From the NCBI GenBank assembly GCA_903915035.1, contig CAIWRI010000106.1, forward strand, positions 1 through 33,428: a stretch of DNA of 33,428 nucleotides. Direction: 5' to 3'. Position 1 is the stretch's first letter, and every line of letters starts with the position of its first letter. The DNA comes from an uncultured Nitrosomonadales bacterium (GTDB taxonomy: Bacteria > Pseudomonadota > Gammaproteobacteria > Burkholderiales > Gallionellaceae). The translations under genes and the position numbers were made by a program. Below the pieces are notes generated by a model, which saw nothing but the letters and a program-made list of their open reading frames with translations, was not told the DNA's origin and searched no databases. This document shows, in pieces, positions 18,169 through 26,194 of the stretch.

Positions 18169-20397
18169 ATGAAAAAGAAAAATAATTTACGTTTGCAGGA
18201 TCCATTTCTGGAAAGAGAACGCGAACAGTACGAACATCCACTGCCAAGTCGTGAGTTTATCCTACAGATTTTGACTGAGCAGGGCGCTCCGGTGTTTGAG
18301 GATGATCTGCTGGACATCCTGCTGATTGAGGATGATGAAGAAGAGTTGTTTTCACGCAGGCTGCGTGCGATGGAGCGCGACGGTCAGATCATGCGCAATC
18401 GAAAACGCGCCATTTGCGTTATGGATAAACTTGATCTTGTGAAAGGAAAAGTGCAAGGTCATCCGGATGGTTTTGGCTTTTTGATACCGGAAGACGGCAG
18501 TGCCGACATGTTCCTCTCCGAGAAGGAAATGCATCAGGTTTTAAACGGCGATGTGGTGATGGTGCGGCAGGCCGGTACTGACCGTCGCGGTCGCCCTGAA
18601 GCCAAGATAGTTGAAGTGCTGGAGCGCGCCAATCATAAAGTGGTCGGGCGCTTGTTTGAAGAGCACGGTATTTTGTTTGTGGTCGCCGAAAATCGCCGCA
18701 TTACCCAGGATATTCTGGTTGCAGCAGGCGGTGCGGGGGGTGCAAAAGCAGGTCAAGTAGTCATACTTGAAATGATCAAACATCCGGACAAGCACGCGCA
18801 ACCTATCGGTCGCATTGTGCAGGTACTGGGTAATTATGCTGATCCGGGTATGGAAATTGAGATCGCGTTGCGCAAGCATGATTTGCCATATGAATTCCCG
18901 CAGGATGCTGAGCGTCAGGCTAAAGCTATTTCACCCGTCGTGTCAGCAGAAGACTGGTCTGGGCGGGAGGATATTCGTCATTTGCCGCTGGTTACAATTG
19001 ATGGCGAAACTGCGCGTGACTTTGATGATGCCGTGTATTGCACGGAGGTTGCGGGCGGTTACCGTCTTGTGGTGGCGATCGCTGATGTCAGTCACTATGT
19101 AAAAACCAATGATGCACTGGATCGTGAGGCGATACTGCGCGGTAATTCCGTCTATTTTCCGCGTCGCGTGATTCCGATGTTGCCCGAAGAATTGTCCAAT
19201 GGCCTTTGTTCCTTGAATCCGAAGGTGGATCGTTTATGCATGGTGTGTGATATGCAGATATCAAGCCGTGGTGAAATCGGAGAGTATCGCTTTTATCCGT
19301 CGGTGATGCATTCCAGTGCGCGGCTTACTTATCATCAGGTTGCCGAAATGCTGGGGCAACCGGATGGTGAACTGGCGGGTAAAAACGCGACTATCGTGCC
19401 GCATTTGCAGCATCTGCATGAGTTGTTTCAGAAGTTGTTAAGAGCGCGTGAAAAGCGTGGCGCGATTGATTTTGAAACCATAGAAACGCAAATGATTTTC
19501 ACCGATCAGGGCAAGATTGATCGTATTATTCCGGTGGTGCGCAATGATGCACACAAACTGATTGAAGAATGCATGCTGGCAGCCAATGTTTGTGCGGCAG
19601 GCTTCTTGAGTGAACATCAGCATCCGGTACTGTATCGTGTTCATCAGGGACCGACACCGGAAAAACTGGAGGCGCTGCGCGAGTTTATGAAGGAATTCGG
19701 GCTTGGCTTAACGGGAGATGATGAGCCGCAGGCTGCCGACTATTCCAAATTGCTTAAGCGCATTAAGGGACGTCCTGATGCAGCCCTGTTGCAAACTGTG
19801 ATGTTGCGTTCCTTGCGTCAGGCAAAGTATGAGCCGGAAAATATCGGCCATTTTGGTCTGGGCTATGAGGCTTATACCCACTTTACCTCACCGATACGCC
19901 GTTATCCTGATCTGCTGGTACATCGGGCGATTAAAGCGGTGCTCGAAGGCAAGCAATATAAGCCTGCACAAAAATGGGCTGAATTGGGTATTCATTGTTC
20001 AATGACAGAGCGACGTGCCGATGATGCCACGCGCGATGTGGAGGCCTGGTTGAAGTGTTTTTACATGCGTGACCATCTGGGTAGCGTGTTTACCGGTACC
20101 GTATCGTCAGTGACAAGTTTTGGCATGTTCGTCTCACTTGATGATCTGTATGTAGAAGGTCTGGTGCATATCTCCGAGTTGGGTAAAGATTACTTTCATT
20201 TTGATGCGGCCAAACACCATTTGTTGGGAGAGCGCAGCGGGCAAAGTTATCGTCTGGGTGATCGGGTTGAGGTGAGGGTCGTCAAAGTGGACATGGAAAG
20301 TACTAAAATCGACTTTGTTTTGCACGCGGAAGTCGCTGTCGGTGAGTCTGAAGGTGTAGCAAAACCTAAGAAAGTAAAAGGGAAGAAGAATGGCTGA
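18169..20397 (+). CDS. rnr: ribonuclease R, 742 aa
   Basis: RNase R is a processive 3'-5' exoribonuclease that degrades structured RNA and takes part in rRNA and tmRNA quality control. The order is: N-terminal winged helix (about 25-85), cold-shock-type OB domains (KGKVQGHPDGFGFLIPEDGS), the RNB catalytic domain with DFDDA at residues 284-288 carrying the metal-binding aspartates, HFTSPIRRYPDLLVHRAI, and a C-terminal S1 domain (GTVSSVTSFGMFVSLDDL) with a Lys-rich tail. A TTG at 18163 is in frame, but ATG 18169 has GAGGA (18154-18158) at good spacing. Its 3' end overlaps rlmB by 8 nt, the usual rnr-rlmB pairing. Confidence 0.97.
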   Translation: MKKKNNLRLQDPFLEREREQYEHPLPSREFILQILTEQGAPVFEDDLLDILLIEDDEEELFSRRLRAMERDGQIMRNRKRAICVMDKLDLVKGKVQGHPDGFGFLIPEDGSADMFLSEKEMHQVLNGDVVMVRQAGTDRRGRPEAKIVEVLERANHKVVGRLFEEHGILFVVAENRRITQDILVAAGGAGGAKAGQVVILEMIKHPDKHAQPIGRIVQVLGNYADPGMEIEIALRKHDLPYEFPQDAERQAKAISPVVSAEDWSGREDIRHLPLVTIDGETARDFDDAVYCTEVAGGYRLVVAIADVSHYVKTNDALDREAILRGNSVYFPRRVIPMLPEELSNGLCSLNPKVDRLCMVCDMQISSRGEIGEYRFYPSVMHSSARLTYHQVAEMLGQPDGELAGKNATIVPHLQHLHELFQKLLRAREKRGAIDFETIETQMIFTDQGKIDRIIPVVRNDAHKLIEECMLAANVCAAGFLSEHQHPVLYRVHQGPTPEKLEALREFMKEFGLGLTGDDEPQAADYSKLLKRIKGRPDAALLQTVMLRSLRQAKYEPENIGHFGLGYEAYTHFTSPIRRYPDLLVHRAIKAVLEGKQYKPAQKWAELGIHCSMTERRADDATRDVEAWLKCFYMRDHLGSVFTGTVSSVTSFGMFVSLDDLYVEGLVHISELGKDYFHFDAAKHHLLGERSGQSYRLGDRVEVRVVKVDMESTKIDFVLHAEVAVGESEGVAKPKKVKGKKNG

Positions 20398-21133
20398 TTT
20401 AAGATTGATTTATGGTTTTCATGCAGTTACTTCGCGCATACGCCAGAATCCGGATGGCGTGATGGAAGTTTATCTGCAGTCGCAGCGTCAGGATCAACGT
20501 ATGCGCGACCTGATTGCACTTGCGGAAGCTGGCGGTGTGCGGGTTATTCCGGTCGATGGCGCACGTCTGGATGGTATGGCGGGCGGGGCGCGGCATCAGG
20601 GGGTGGCAGCGCGCGTTGATGCTGCGAGGCGTGTTCAACATCTCTCTGATGTGCTCGATACGCTCACTGAACCCCCTTTGCTGCTGGTGCTCGACGGGAT
20701 ACAGGATCCGCATAATCTGGGCGCTTGTCTGCGCAGTGCGGACGCGTTTGGCGTGCATGCGGTGATAGCCCCCAAGGATCGTGCGGTGGGAATTACGGCA
20801 ACGGTTGAAAAAGTAGCCTGTGGCGCGGCGGAAACGGTGCCGTATATCACGGTGACCAATCTTGCGCGCACCTTGCGTGAATTAAAGGAGCAGGGTATCT
20901 GGGTCGTGGGTATGGCGGGAGAAGCGAAACAGGATTTGCACAGTTTCAAACACACCGGTGGGCTGGCGATTGTTTTGGGTGCGGAAGGTGAGGGTTTGCG
21001 CCGCCTGACGATGGAAACTTGTGATGAGTTGTTACGCATTCCGATGCTGGGCAGTGTGGAAAGCCTGAATGTGTCAGTCAGTACCGGAATCTGTCTGTTT
21101 GAAGCGCGGCGCCAGCGGGCGGTTGGGCTATAG
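20390..21133 (+). CDS. rlmB: 23S rRNA (guanosine-2'-O-)-methyltransferase RlmB, 247 aa
   Basis: RlmB methylates the 2'-O of G2251 in the 23S rRNA P-loop. It has an N-terminal RNA-binding L30e-like domain (DLRLIYGFHAVTSRIRQNPD) and a C-terminal SPOUT (TrmH) knot. Motif 1 is LDGIQDPHNLGACLRSADAF, motif 2 IVLGAEGEGL, and motif 3 IPMLGSVESLNVSVSTGI, which holds the catalytic Asn/Ser residues. At 247 residues it matches E. coli RlmB. The ATG lies 8 nt inside rnr, so translation is coupled. Confidence 0.96.
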   Translation: MADLRLIYGFHAVTSRIRQNPDGVMEVYLQSQRQDQRMRDLIALAEAGGVRVIPVDGARLDGMAGGARHQGVAARVDAARRVQHLSDVLDTLTEPPLLLVLDGIQDPHNLGACLRSADAFGVHAVIAPKDRAVGITATVEKVACGAAETVPYITVTNLARTLRELKEQGIWVVGMAGEAKQDLHSFKHTGGLAIVLGAEGEGLRRLTMETCDELLRIPMLGSVESLNVSVSTGICLFEARRQRAVGL

Positions 21134-21178
21134 CTGTTGTATTTTTGCAACAAGTCGGGCTGATTGCTCGTATTGGGC

Positions 21179-21184
21179 TAAAAT
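21179..21184 (+). promoter_or_regulatory. candidate -10 box of the ompA-like gene
   Basis: TAAAAT followed by a GC-rich GCCGCC discriminator lies about 60 nt before the start codon. No convincing -35 hexamer is seen at 16-18 nt, so the call rests on the -10 and position only. Confidence 0.35.
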
Positions 21185-21243
21185 GCCGCCATTACGCTGG
21201 TTATGAGCCCGGCTACAAATTTATTAACTTTAAGGATATGACG

Positions 21244-22272
21244 ATGAAAAAAACGACAATGACAATCGCTCTGGCCGCTGCGCTGCTGAGTGTTTCCGCC
21301 GTACAAGCCAGCGAATTTGAGGGCGGCTGGATTGGTATTAAAGCAGGTTCTGACCGTAATCATGTTTCCGGATCCACTCCAATGGATACACAGCCTTCGA
21401 AGACCTATGGTCTTGAAGCCGGCAACAACTGGGATATGAGCGGTTATTCACTGGGTTTGGATGGATTTATCAACTCAAATCGTAATGCAACGCATAATCC
21501 AGGCGGCAAGCTCTATGGCAGTGAAGTCTATGGTTTGGATGTCAAGCTTGGCTTGCCAGTAGGTAACTGGTTGCCGTACGCCAAATTAGGTTATGCACGC
21601 ACTGCACAAAACCATGCCGAAAGTGCAATTAGCGGTAATGGTGCGCATCTGGGGCTGGGCGTGGAATACAAGCTTGCACCACAGTGGAGCTTGGCCGGCG
21701 AATTCACTTCAGCTACTGCCAATAGCAATGGCGACAAGGTAACTAACAATAACTTCACGCTGGGTATCAACTATTACTTTGGTAAGCCGGCTGTTGCTGC
21801 GCCTGTTGCTGTTGTCGCAGCGCCTGTCGTTGAGTCTGCACCTGCCCCTGTTGTTAAAGAGGTCGCACCTGCGGAGCCTGTCTATAAGACAATTTTCACT
21901 GACAAGCCAGTTACCATCGAAGGCACCAATTTCGCAACTGATTCTGCGAAGCTGAAGCCTGCTGCTGATAAGAAACTTGCTGAAGTGGTCGATTTTACCG
22001 TCAAGTATCCTGAGTCAAATCTGGCTGTTACCGGTTACACTGATAGCACGGGTACAGTCAAGCACAACCAGAAGCTGTCCGAAAGACGTGCTGAATCGGT
22101 TAAGGCTTATTTGGTCAAGAAGGGGGTGCCAGCAGCTCATATCCTGACTAAGGGTGAAGGCGAAGCGAATCCGGTTGCCAGCAACAAGACTAAAGCAGGT
22201 CGTGCACAGAACCGTCGTGTAGAAATCACTTCTGTTGTCAGAGAAGCGTCTAAAGTACGTGTAAATCAGTAA
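21244..22272 (+). CDS. OmpA-family outer-membrane protein, 342 aa
   Basis: This is an outer-membrane protein anchoring the envelope to peptidoglycan. It has a clear signal peptide (residues 1-22, ending AVQA), an N-terminal beta-barrel domain (about 23-180) with alternating aromatic strands (YSLGLDGFIN, WLPYAKLGYA, FTLGINYYFG), and a Pro-Ala-Val-rich linker. The C-terminal OmpA peptidoglycan-binding domain (about 220-335) has VTGYTDSTGTVKHNQKLSERR and the RAQNRRVEI signature. The linker matches the hinge seen in OmpA/OprF relatives. ATG 21238 is too close to the AAGGA ribosome site (21232-21236); ATG 21244 is correctly spaced, so I use it. It has its own strong terminator and is probably monocistronic. 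Confidence 0.92.
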   Translation: MKKTTMTIALAAALLSVSAVQASEFEGGWIGIKAGSDRNHVSGSTPMDTQPSKTYGLEAGNNWDMSGYSLGLDGFINSNRNATHNPGGKLYGSEVYGLDVKLGLPVGNWLPYAKLGYARTAQNHAESAISGNGAHLGLGVEYKLAPQWSLAGEFTSATANSNGDKVTNNNFTLGINYYFGKPAVAAPVAVVAAPVVESAPAPVVKEVAPAEPVYKTIFTDKPVTIEGTNFATDSAKLKPAADKKLAEVVDFTVKYPESNLAVTGYTDSTGTVKHNQKLSERRAESVKAYLVKKGVPAAHILTKGEGEANPVASNKTKAGRAQNRRVEITSVVREASKVRVNQ

Positions 22273-22287
22273 GGTTTATAGGTTTTG

Positions 22288-22319
22288 AAAAAGCGGGCTG
22301 GAAACAGCCCGCTTTTTTT
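22288..22319 (+). terminator. strong rho-independent terminator of the ompA-like gene
   Basis: A perfect stem AAAAAGCGGGCT / AGCCCGCTTTTT with a 6-nt loop (GGAAAC) is followed by a T-run, 15 nt after the stop codon. Confidence 0.95.
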
Positions 22320-22359
22320 ATGTCGACACGCTATGAAAATGGAATATGATATGTTCTTT

Positions 22360-22365
22360 TATAAT
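22360..22365 (+). promoter_or_regulatory. consensus -10 box immediately upstream of nadE
   Basis: TATAAT is a perfect -10 match and ends 5 nt before the nadE ATG at 22371, so transcription would begin at or very near the start codon. No -35 match is visible at 16-18 nt (AAATGG there). No ribosome site precedes the ATG, which fits a leaderless mRNA if this promoter is real. Confidence 0.45.
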
Positions 22366-22370
22366 CTTGT

Positions 22371-23981
22371 ATGGCTATGAAACTGGCAATTGCACAAATC
22401 AATTGTATTTTGGGTGACTTGAGCGGAAATGCTGCAAAGATTCTGCATTATGCGGAGCAGGCCAGACTCGCAGGTGCACAACTGTTGCTGACGCCGGAAC
22501 TGAGTATTTGTGGTTATCCCCCGGAAGATTTATTGTTGCGGGCGGGGTTTTATCGGTCCTGCGATCAGGCGCTGCATGATCTGGCGCAAAAAATATCAGC
22601 TATTTCGGTCATCGTAGGGCATCCTTGTGAGTTGGATGGCAAATATTATAATGCGGCTTCCCTGCTGCGTGATGGTCAGATCATTGCGACTTATTGCAAG
22701 CACTTCCTGCCCAATTATGCGGTATTCGATGAGAAACGTTATTTTTCCAAGGGGATGGAGCCACTGGTGTTTGAGCTGGCCGGGATTCATTTCGGTATTA
22801 ATATCTGTGAAGATGTCTGGGAGGCGGGTGCGGTTCGGCAGGCGGCTGATGCGGGTGCACAGGTGTTGCTGGTATTGAATGCTTCGCCCTATGCTGTGCA
22901 AAAAATGACTTCACGTTACGAGGTGCTACGTCAGCGTATCAGTGAGACGGGAATGTCTATGGTGTATGCAAACCTTGTGGGGGGGCAGGATGAGCTGGTT
23001 TTCGACGGCGGTTCATTTGCGATGGATAGTTCAGGGCAGCTGACTTCACAAAGTGCAGTTTTCGAAGAGGTATTATCGTACCTGGAGCTATCGGATGATG
23101 CGCAGCCGTCAGGCGGCATCGCTGCTTTACCGCTATTGGAGGCGGAAATATATCAGGCCTTGTGTACAGGCTTGCGCGATTATATCGGCAAGAATGGCTT
23201 TAAAGGTGTGCTGCTAGGGCTGTCGGGTGGTATTGATTCAGCGCTGACGCTGGCGATTGCGGTGGATGCGCTGGGTACGAACAAGGTGCATGCAGTGATG
23301 ATGCCCTCGCCCTATACGGCGCAAATCAGTCTGGATGACTCGCGCGAAATGATTCGGCTGCTCGGCGTACAATACGATGAGTTCTCGATTGAGCCGATAA
23401 TGCAAACTTATCTGACTACCTTAAAGACCAGCTTCGCCGGGCGCGCAGAGGATACGACAGAAGAAAATTTACAGGCGCGCATACGGGGTAATTTACTGAT
23501 GGCCTTGTCGAACAAGTTTGGTTCACTGGTGCTGACGACCGGTAATAAATCGGAGATGAGTGTTGGTTATGCAACCCTTTATGGCGATATGGCAGGGGGG
23601 TTTTCAGTGCTGAAGGATGTCGGAAAGTTGCTGGTTTACCGTCTGGCAGCTTATCGTAACAGCGTGTCGTATGTGATTCCAGAGCGCATTATTACACGCG
23701 CGCCAACCGCTGAATTACGGCATGATCAGACGGATCAGGATAATTTGCCGCCCTATGAAGTGCTGGATGGCATCATGGAATGTTATGTAGAAAAAAATAT
23801 GCCGATTCCTGACATTATTGCCTGCGGGTACTGTGAGGCGGATGTGCGGCGTGTGGTTAGGCTGATACAGTTGAGCGAATATAAACGCCGTCAGTCGGCA
23901 ACCGGTGTACGCATTACCGAACGCAGTTATGGAAAAGACTGGCGTTACCCCGTCACCGTGCGCTATCAGGATAGCTTCTGA
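22371..23981 (+). CDS. nadE: glutamine-dependent NAD+ synthetase NadE, 536 aa
   Basis: NadE makes NAD+ from nicotinate adenine dinucleotide, ATP and glutamine-derived ammonia. The N-terminal nitrilase-type glutaminase domain (about 1-260) has the Glu-Lys-Cys triad: E43 in LLTPELSICGYPPED, K110 in CKHFLPNY, and C146 in NICEDVWE. The C-terminal synthetase domain has the ATP-binding loop LSGGIDSALTLA (about 285), TTGNKSEMSVGYATLYGD and a Lys-Asp-Trp-rich end. The 536 residues are full length for the two-domain form, which uses glutamine rather than free ammonia. It starts at ATG 22371, or possibly the in-frame ATG 22377; there is no ribosome site. It is bracketed by a terminator before and a promoter after, so it is likely monocistronic. 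Confidence 0.96.
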   Translation: MAMKLAIAQINCILGDLSGNAAKILHYAEQARLAGAQLLLTPELSICGYPPEDLLLRAGFYRSCDQALHDLAQKISAISVIVGHPCELDGKYYNAASLLRDGQIIATYCKHFLPNYAVFDEKRYFSKGMEPLVFELAGIHFGINICEDVWEAGAVRQAADAGAQVLLVLNASPYAVQKMTSRYEVLRQRISETGMSMVYANLVGGQDELVFDGGSFAMDSSGQLTSQSAVFEEVLSYLELSDDAQPSGGIAALPLLEAEIYQALCTGLRDYIGKNGFKGVLLGLSGGIDSALTLAIAVDALGTNKVHAVMMPSPYTAQISLDDSREMIRLLGVQYDEFSIEPIMQTYLTTLKTSFAGRAEDTTEENLQARIRGNLLMALSNKFGSLVLTTGNKSEMSVGYATLYGDMAGGFSVLKDVGKLLVYRLAAYRNSVSYVIPERIITRAPTAELRHDQTDQDNLPPYEVLDGIMECYVEKNMPIPDIIACGYCEADVRRVVRLIQLSEYKRRQSATGVRITERSYGKDWRYPVTVRYQDSF

Positions 23982-24011
23982 CGAGATGCAGTGTGCGAAT
24001 AAGGGTTAAAG

Positions 24012-24040
24012 TTGCTTTGCGTGGTATTTTTTGCTACAAT
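24012..24040 (+). promoter_or_regulatory. sigma70-type promoter of the rimP-nusA-infB operon
   Basis: TTGCTT (24012-24017) and TACAAT (24035-24040) are separated by 17 nt, followed by a GC-rich discriminator (CCGCGCG). It lies 59 nt before the rimP start and is the best-matched promoter in the window. Transcription should begin near 24047. Confidence 0.7.
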
Positions 24041-24059
24041 CCGCGCGTTTTGTAGATGT

Positions 24060-24084
24060 ATGGGCTTTGTGCCCGTTTTTTATT
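24060..24084 (+). terminator. terminator-like hairpin in the rimP-nusA leader (possible attenuator)
   Basis: A GGGC/GCCC stem (24062-24065 with 24071-24074), extended by U-G and A-U pairs, encloses a 5-nt loop. It is followed by GTTTTTTATTT, all between the promoter and the rimP ATG. It resembles a weak intrinsic terminator. NusA, encoded downstream, is known to modulate such sites. Confidence 0.5.
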
Positions 24085-24098
24085 TGTGGGTCGTAAAC

Positions 24099-24524
24099 AT
24101 GGATGTCATAAAGTTAATTGAAACAACGGTTGCCGGTTTGGGTTATGAATTGGTTGATGTTGAACGCGCAGGTCGTGGATTATTGCGTGTTTTTATTGAT
24201 AAGCCTGAAGGGATTGCCGTTGAGGATTGTCAGGTGGTCAGCCATCAGTTGACCAGGTTGTTTATGGTTGAAAATATAGATTATGAGCGGCTTGAAGTGT
24301 CCTCGCCAGGACTTGATCGCGCACTTAAGAAAGAGTCGGATTTTATTCGCTTCGCAGGTCAAAAAGCGCAGGTTAAATTGCGCATGCCGATCGCTACCCG
24401 CAAGAATTTTGTCGGTATTCTGGGTGAAGTGAACACTGGTGTGTTAACCATGGATGTAGAAGGCGTGCCGGTCGAAATCGAGTTGGCTAATGTGGATAAG
24501 GCGCGTTTGGTGCCGAATTTTTAG
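24099..24524 (+). CDS. rimP: ribosome maturation factor RimP, 141 aa
   Basis: RimP helps assemble the 30S subunit, acting on the S12 region and the central pseudoknot. The N-terminal alpha/beta domain is recognisable as [20 protein letters not shown], then [20 protein letters not shown] and [16 protein letters not shown], which is the family signature. The C-terminal SH3-like domain contains [19 protein letters not shown]. The open frame continues upstream to a TTG at 24012, but that TTG is inside the promoter, so ATG 24099 is chosen; 141 residues is normal. It heads the conserved rimP-nusA-infB operon. Confidence 0.95.
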   Translation: MDVIKLIETTVAGLGYELVDVERAGRGLLRVFIDKPEGIAVEDCQVVSHQLTRLFMVENIDYERLEVSSPGLDRALKKESDFIRFAGQKAQVKLRMPIATRKNFVGILGEVNTGVLTMDVEGVPVEIELANVDKARLVPNF

Positions 24525-24566
24525 AATTTAATGCTCGGAAGTTTGAGCAGATAGCCGGAGAATGGT

Positions 24567-26039
24567 ATGAGTCGTGAAGTTTTGTTGCTGGTAGATGCAT
24601 TGTCTCGTGAAAAAAACGTGGACAAGGAAGTGGTGTTTTCTGCGCTGGAATCAGCGCTGGCTTCCGCTACCAAGAAGCAATTTGAGGATGAAGCTGATGT
24701 GCGTGTTGAGATTGATCGCAATACGGGCGAATTTCAATCCTACCGTTGCTGGGAGGTCATGGATGACGAAACGTTTGAGACGCCGGATCTGCATATCAAG
24801 CTGGAAGAAGCCCAAAAGCGCAATGCCGCGATTCAGTTAGGCGAATTTATTGAAGAACCGCTGGAATCAATTGATTTCGGGCGTATCGGCGCGCAAGCTG
24901 CCAAACAAGTTATTTTTCAGAAAATACGCGATGCAGAGCGTGAACAGATTTTAGCTGATTTCATGGATCGCAAGGAGCATCTGGTGTCCGGTACGGTTAA
25001 ACGACTGGAACGCGGCAGTGCGATTATTGAATTTGGCAAAATCGAAGCCTTGCTGCCGCGTGAGCAGATGATCCCCAAGGAAAATATGCGTATCGGCGAT
25101 CGCATCAGGGCGCATTTGTTGCGCGTTGATCGCGGTCCGCGCGGCCCGCAAGTGATCCTGTCGCGTACTTCCACGGATTTGCTGATTAAGCTGTTTGAAC
25201 TGGAAGTGCCGGAAATTGAAGAAAATCTGCTGGAGATCGTAGGCGCTGCACGCGATCCTGGCTCACGCGCTAAAATCGCTGTGCAATCGCATGATCAACG
25301 CATCGATCCGATTGGTACTTGTGTCGGGATGCGCGGTTCACGTGTACAAAGCGTAACCAATGAACTTGCCGGTGAGCGTGTTGATATTATATTGTGGTCG
25401 GAAGATCCGGCAACCTATGTGATCAACTCGCTGGCACCCGCTGAAGTCGCAAGTATCATGGTAGACGAAGACCGGCACAGTATGGATGTTGTGGTTGAGG
25501 AAGAAAATCTGGCGCAAGCGATTGGTCGTGGCGGTCAGAATGTACGACTGGCGAGTGAGATGACAGGCTGGGAGCTTAATATTATGACAGTTGGGCAGGC
25601 ACAGGCCAAGCACGACCAGGAATTCGTCAAAACACGGGCTGTGTTTATGGAAAAACTGGATGTCGATGAAGAGGTTGCGGATATTCTGGTGCACGAAGGT
25701 TTCGCTACGCTGGAAGAAGTCGCTTATGTGCCGGTCGAGGAAATGCTGGAAATTGAAACTTTTGACGAAGACACTGTCAATGAATTGCGCAGTCGTGCGC
25801 GCAATGCATTGCTGAATGCAGCTTTGGTTAATGAAGAGCAGGTTGAGCATGGTATTGATGATTTGCTCAAACTGGACGGCATGAATGATGAGCTGGCGCG
25901 TATTCTTGCCTTGAAGGGTGTGGCGACGCAAGAGCAGTTGGCTGATCTGGATGTGGAAGAGTTGGTCGAACTAAGTGGTTTGGCTCCGGATACGGCAAAC
26001 GCGTTGATTATGGCAGCACGCGCGCCCTGGTTCGTCTGA
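24567..26039 (+). CDS. nusA: transcription termination/antitermination factor NusA, 490 aa
   Basis: NusA binds RNA polymerase and controls pausing, termination and antitermination. The order is: N-terminal polymerase-binding domain (about 1-125), S1 domain ([18 protein letters not shown]), two KH domains ([40 protein letters not shown]), and two C-terminal acidic helix-hairpin repeats (around 365-420 and 440-490). The 490 residues are typical of proteobacterial NusA with both repeats. GGAG (24557-24560) is correctly spaced to ATG 24567. It lies between rimP and infB, with a 155-nt gap to infB. Confidence 0.98.
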   Translation: MSREVLLLVDALSREKNVDKEVVFSALESALASATKKQFEDEADVRVEIDRNTGEFQSYRCWEVMDDETFETPDLHIKLEEAQKRNAAIQLGEFIEEPLESIDFGRIGAQAAKQVIFQKIRDAEREQILADFMDRKEHLVSGTVKRLERGSAIIEFGKIEALLPREQMIPKENMRIGDRIRAHLLRVDRGPRGPQVILSRTSTDLLIKLFELEVPEIEENLLEIVGAARDPGSRAKIAVQSHDQRIDPIGTCVGMRGSRVQSVTNELAGERVDIILWSEDPATYVINSLAPAEVASIMVDEDRHSMDVVVEEENLAQAIGRGGQNVRLASEMTGWELNIMTVGQAQAKHDQEFVKTRAVFMEKLDVDEEVADILVHEGFATLEEVAYVPVEEMLEIETFDEDTVNELRSRARNALLNAALVNEEQVEHGIDDLLKLDGMNDELARILALKGVATQEQLADLDVEELVELSGLAPDTANALIMAARAPWFV

Positions 26040-26194
26040 CGGGCGCAGGAAAGATGCGGCGAATAGTTCGTCGCGCAGCGGATAGGCGTATCAACCGATA
26101 TTTGCCGTGGTTATTCGCTGGTTAATTGGCGAGAATTATTTGCATCATCAGGGTGGCATTTGCCAGGCCCGCAGGAGATGTTTAAAGGATGGTA

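Noticed and set aside
17864..18172. 102-codon plus-strand open frame crossing the tRNA-Leu gene
   Set aside because: It runs through a terminator and a complete antisense tRNA; the protein is tRNA-derived.
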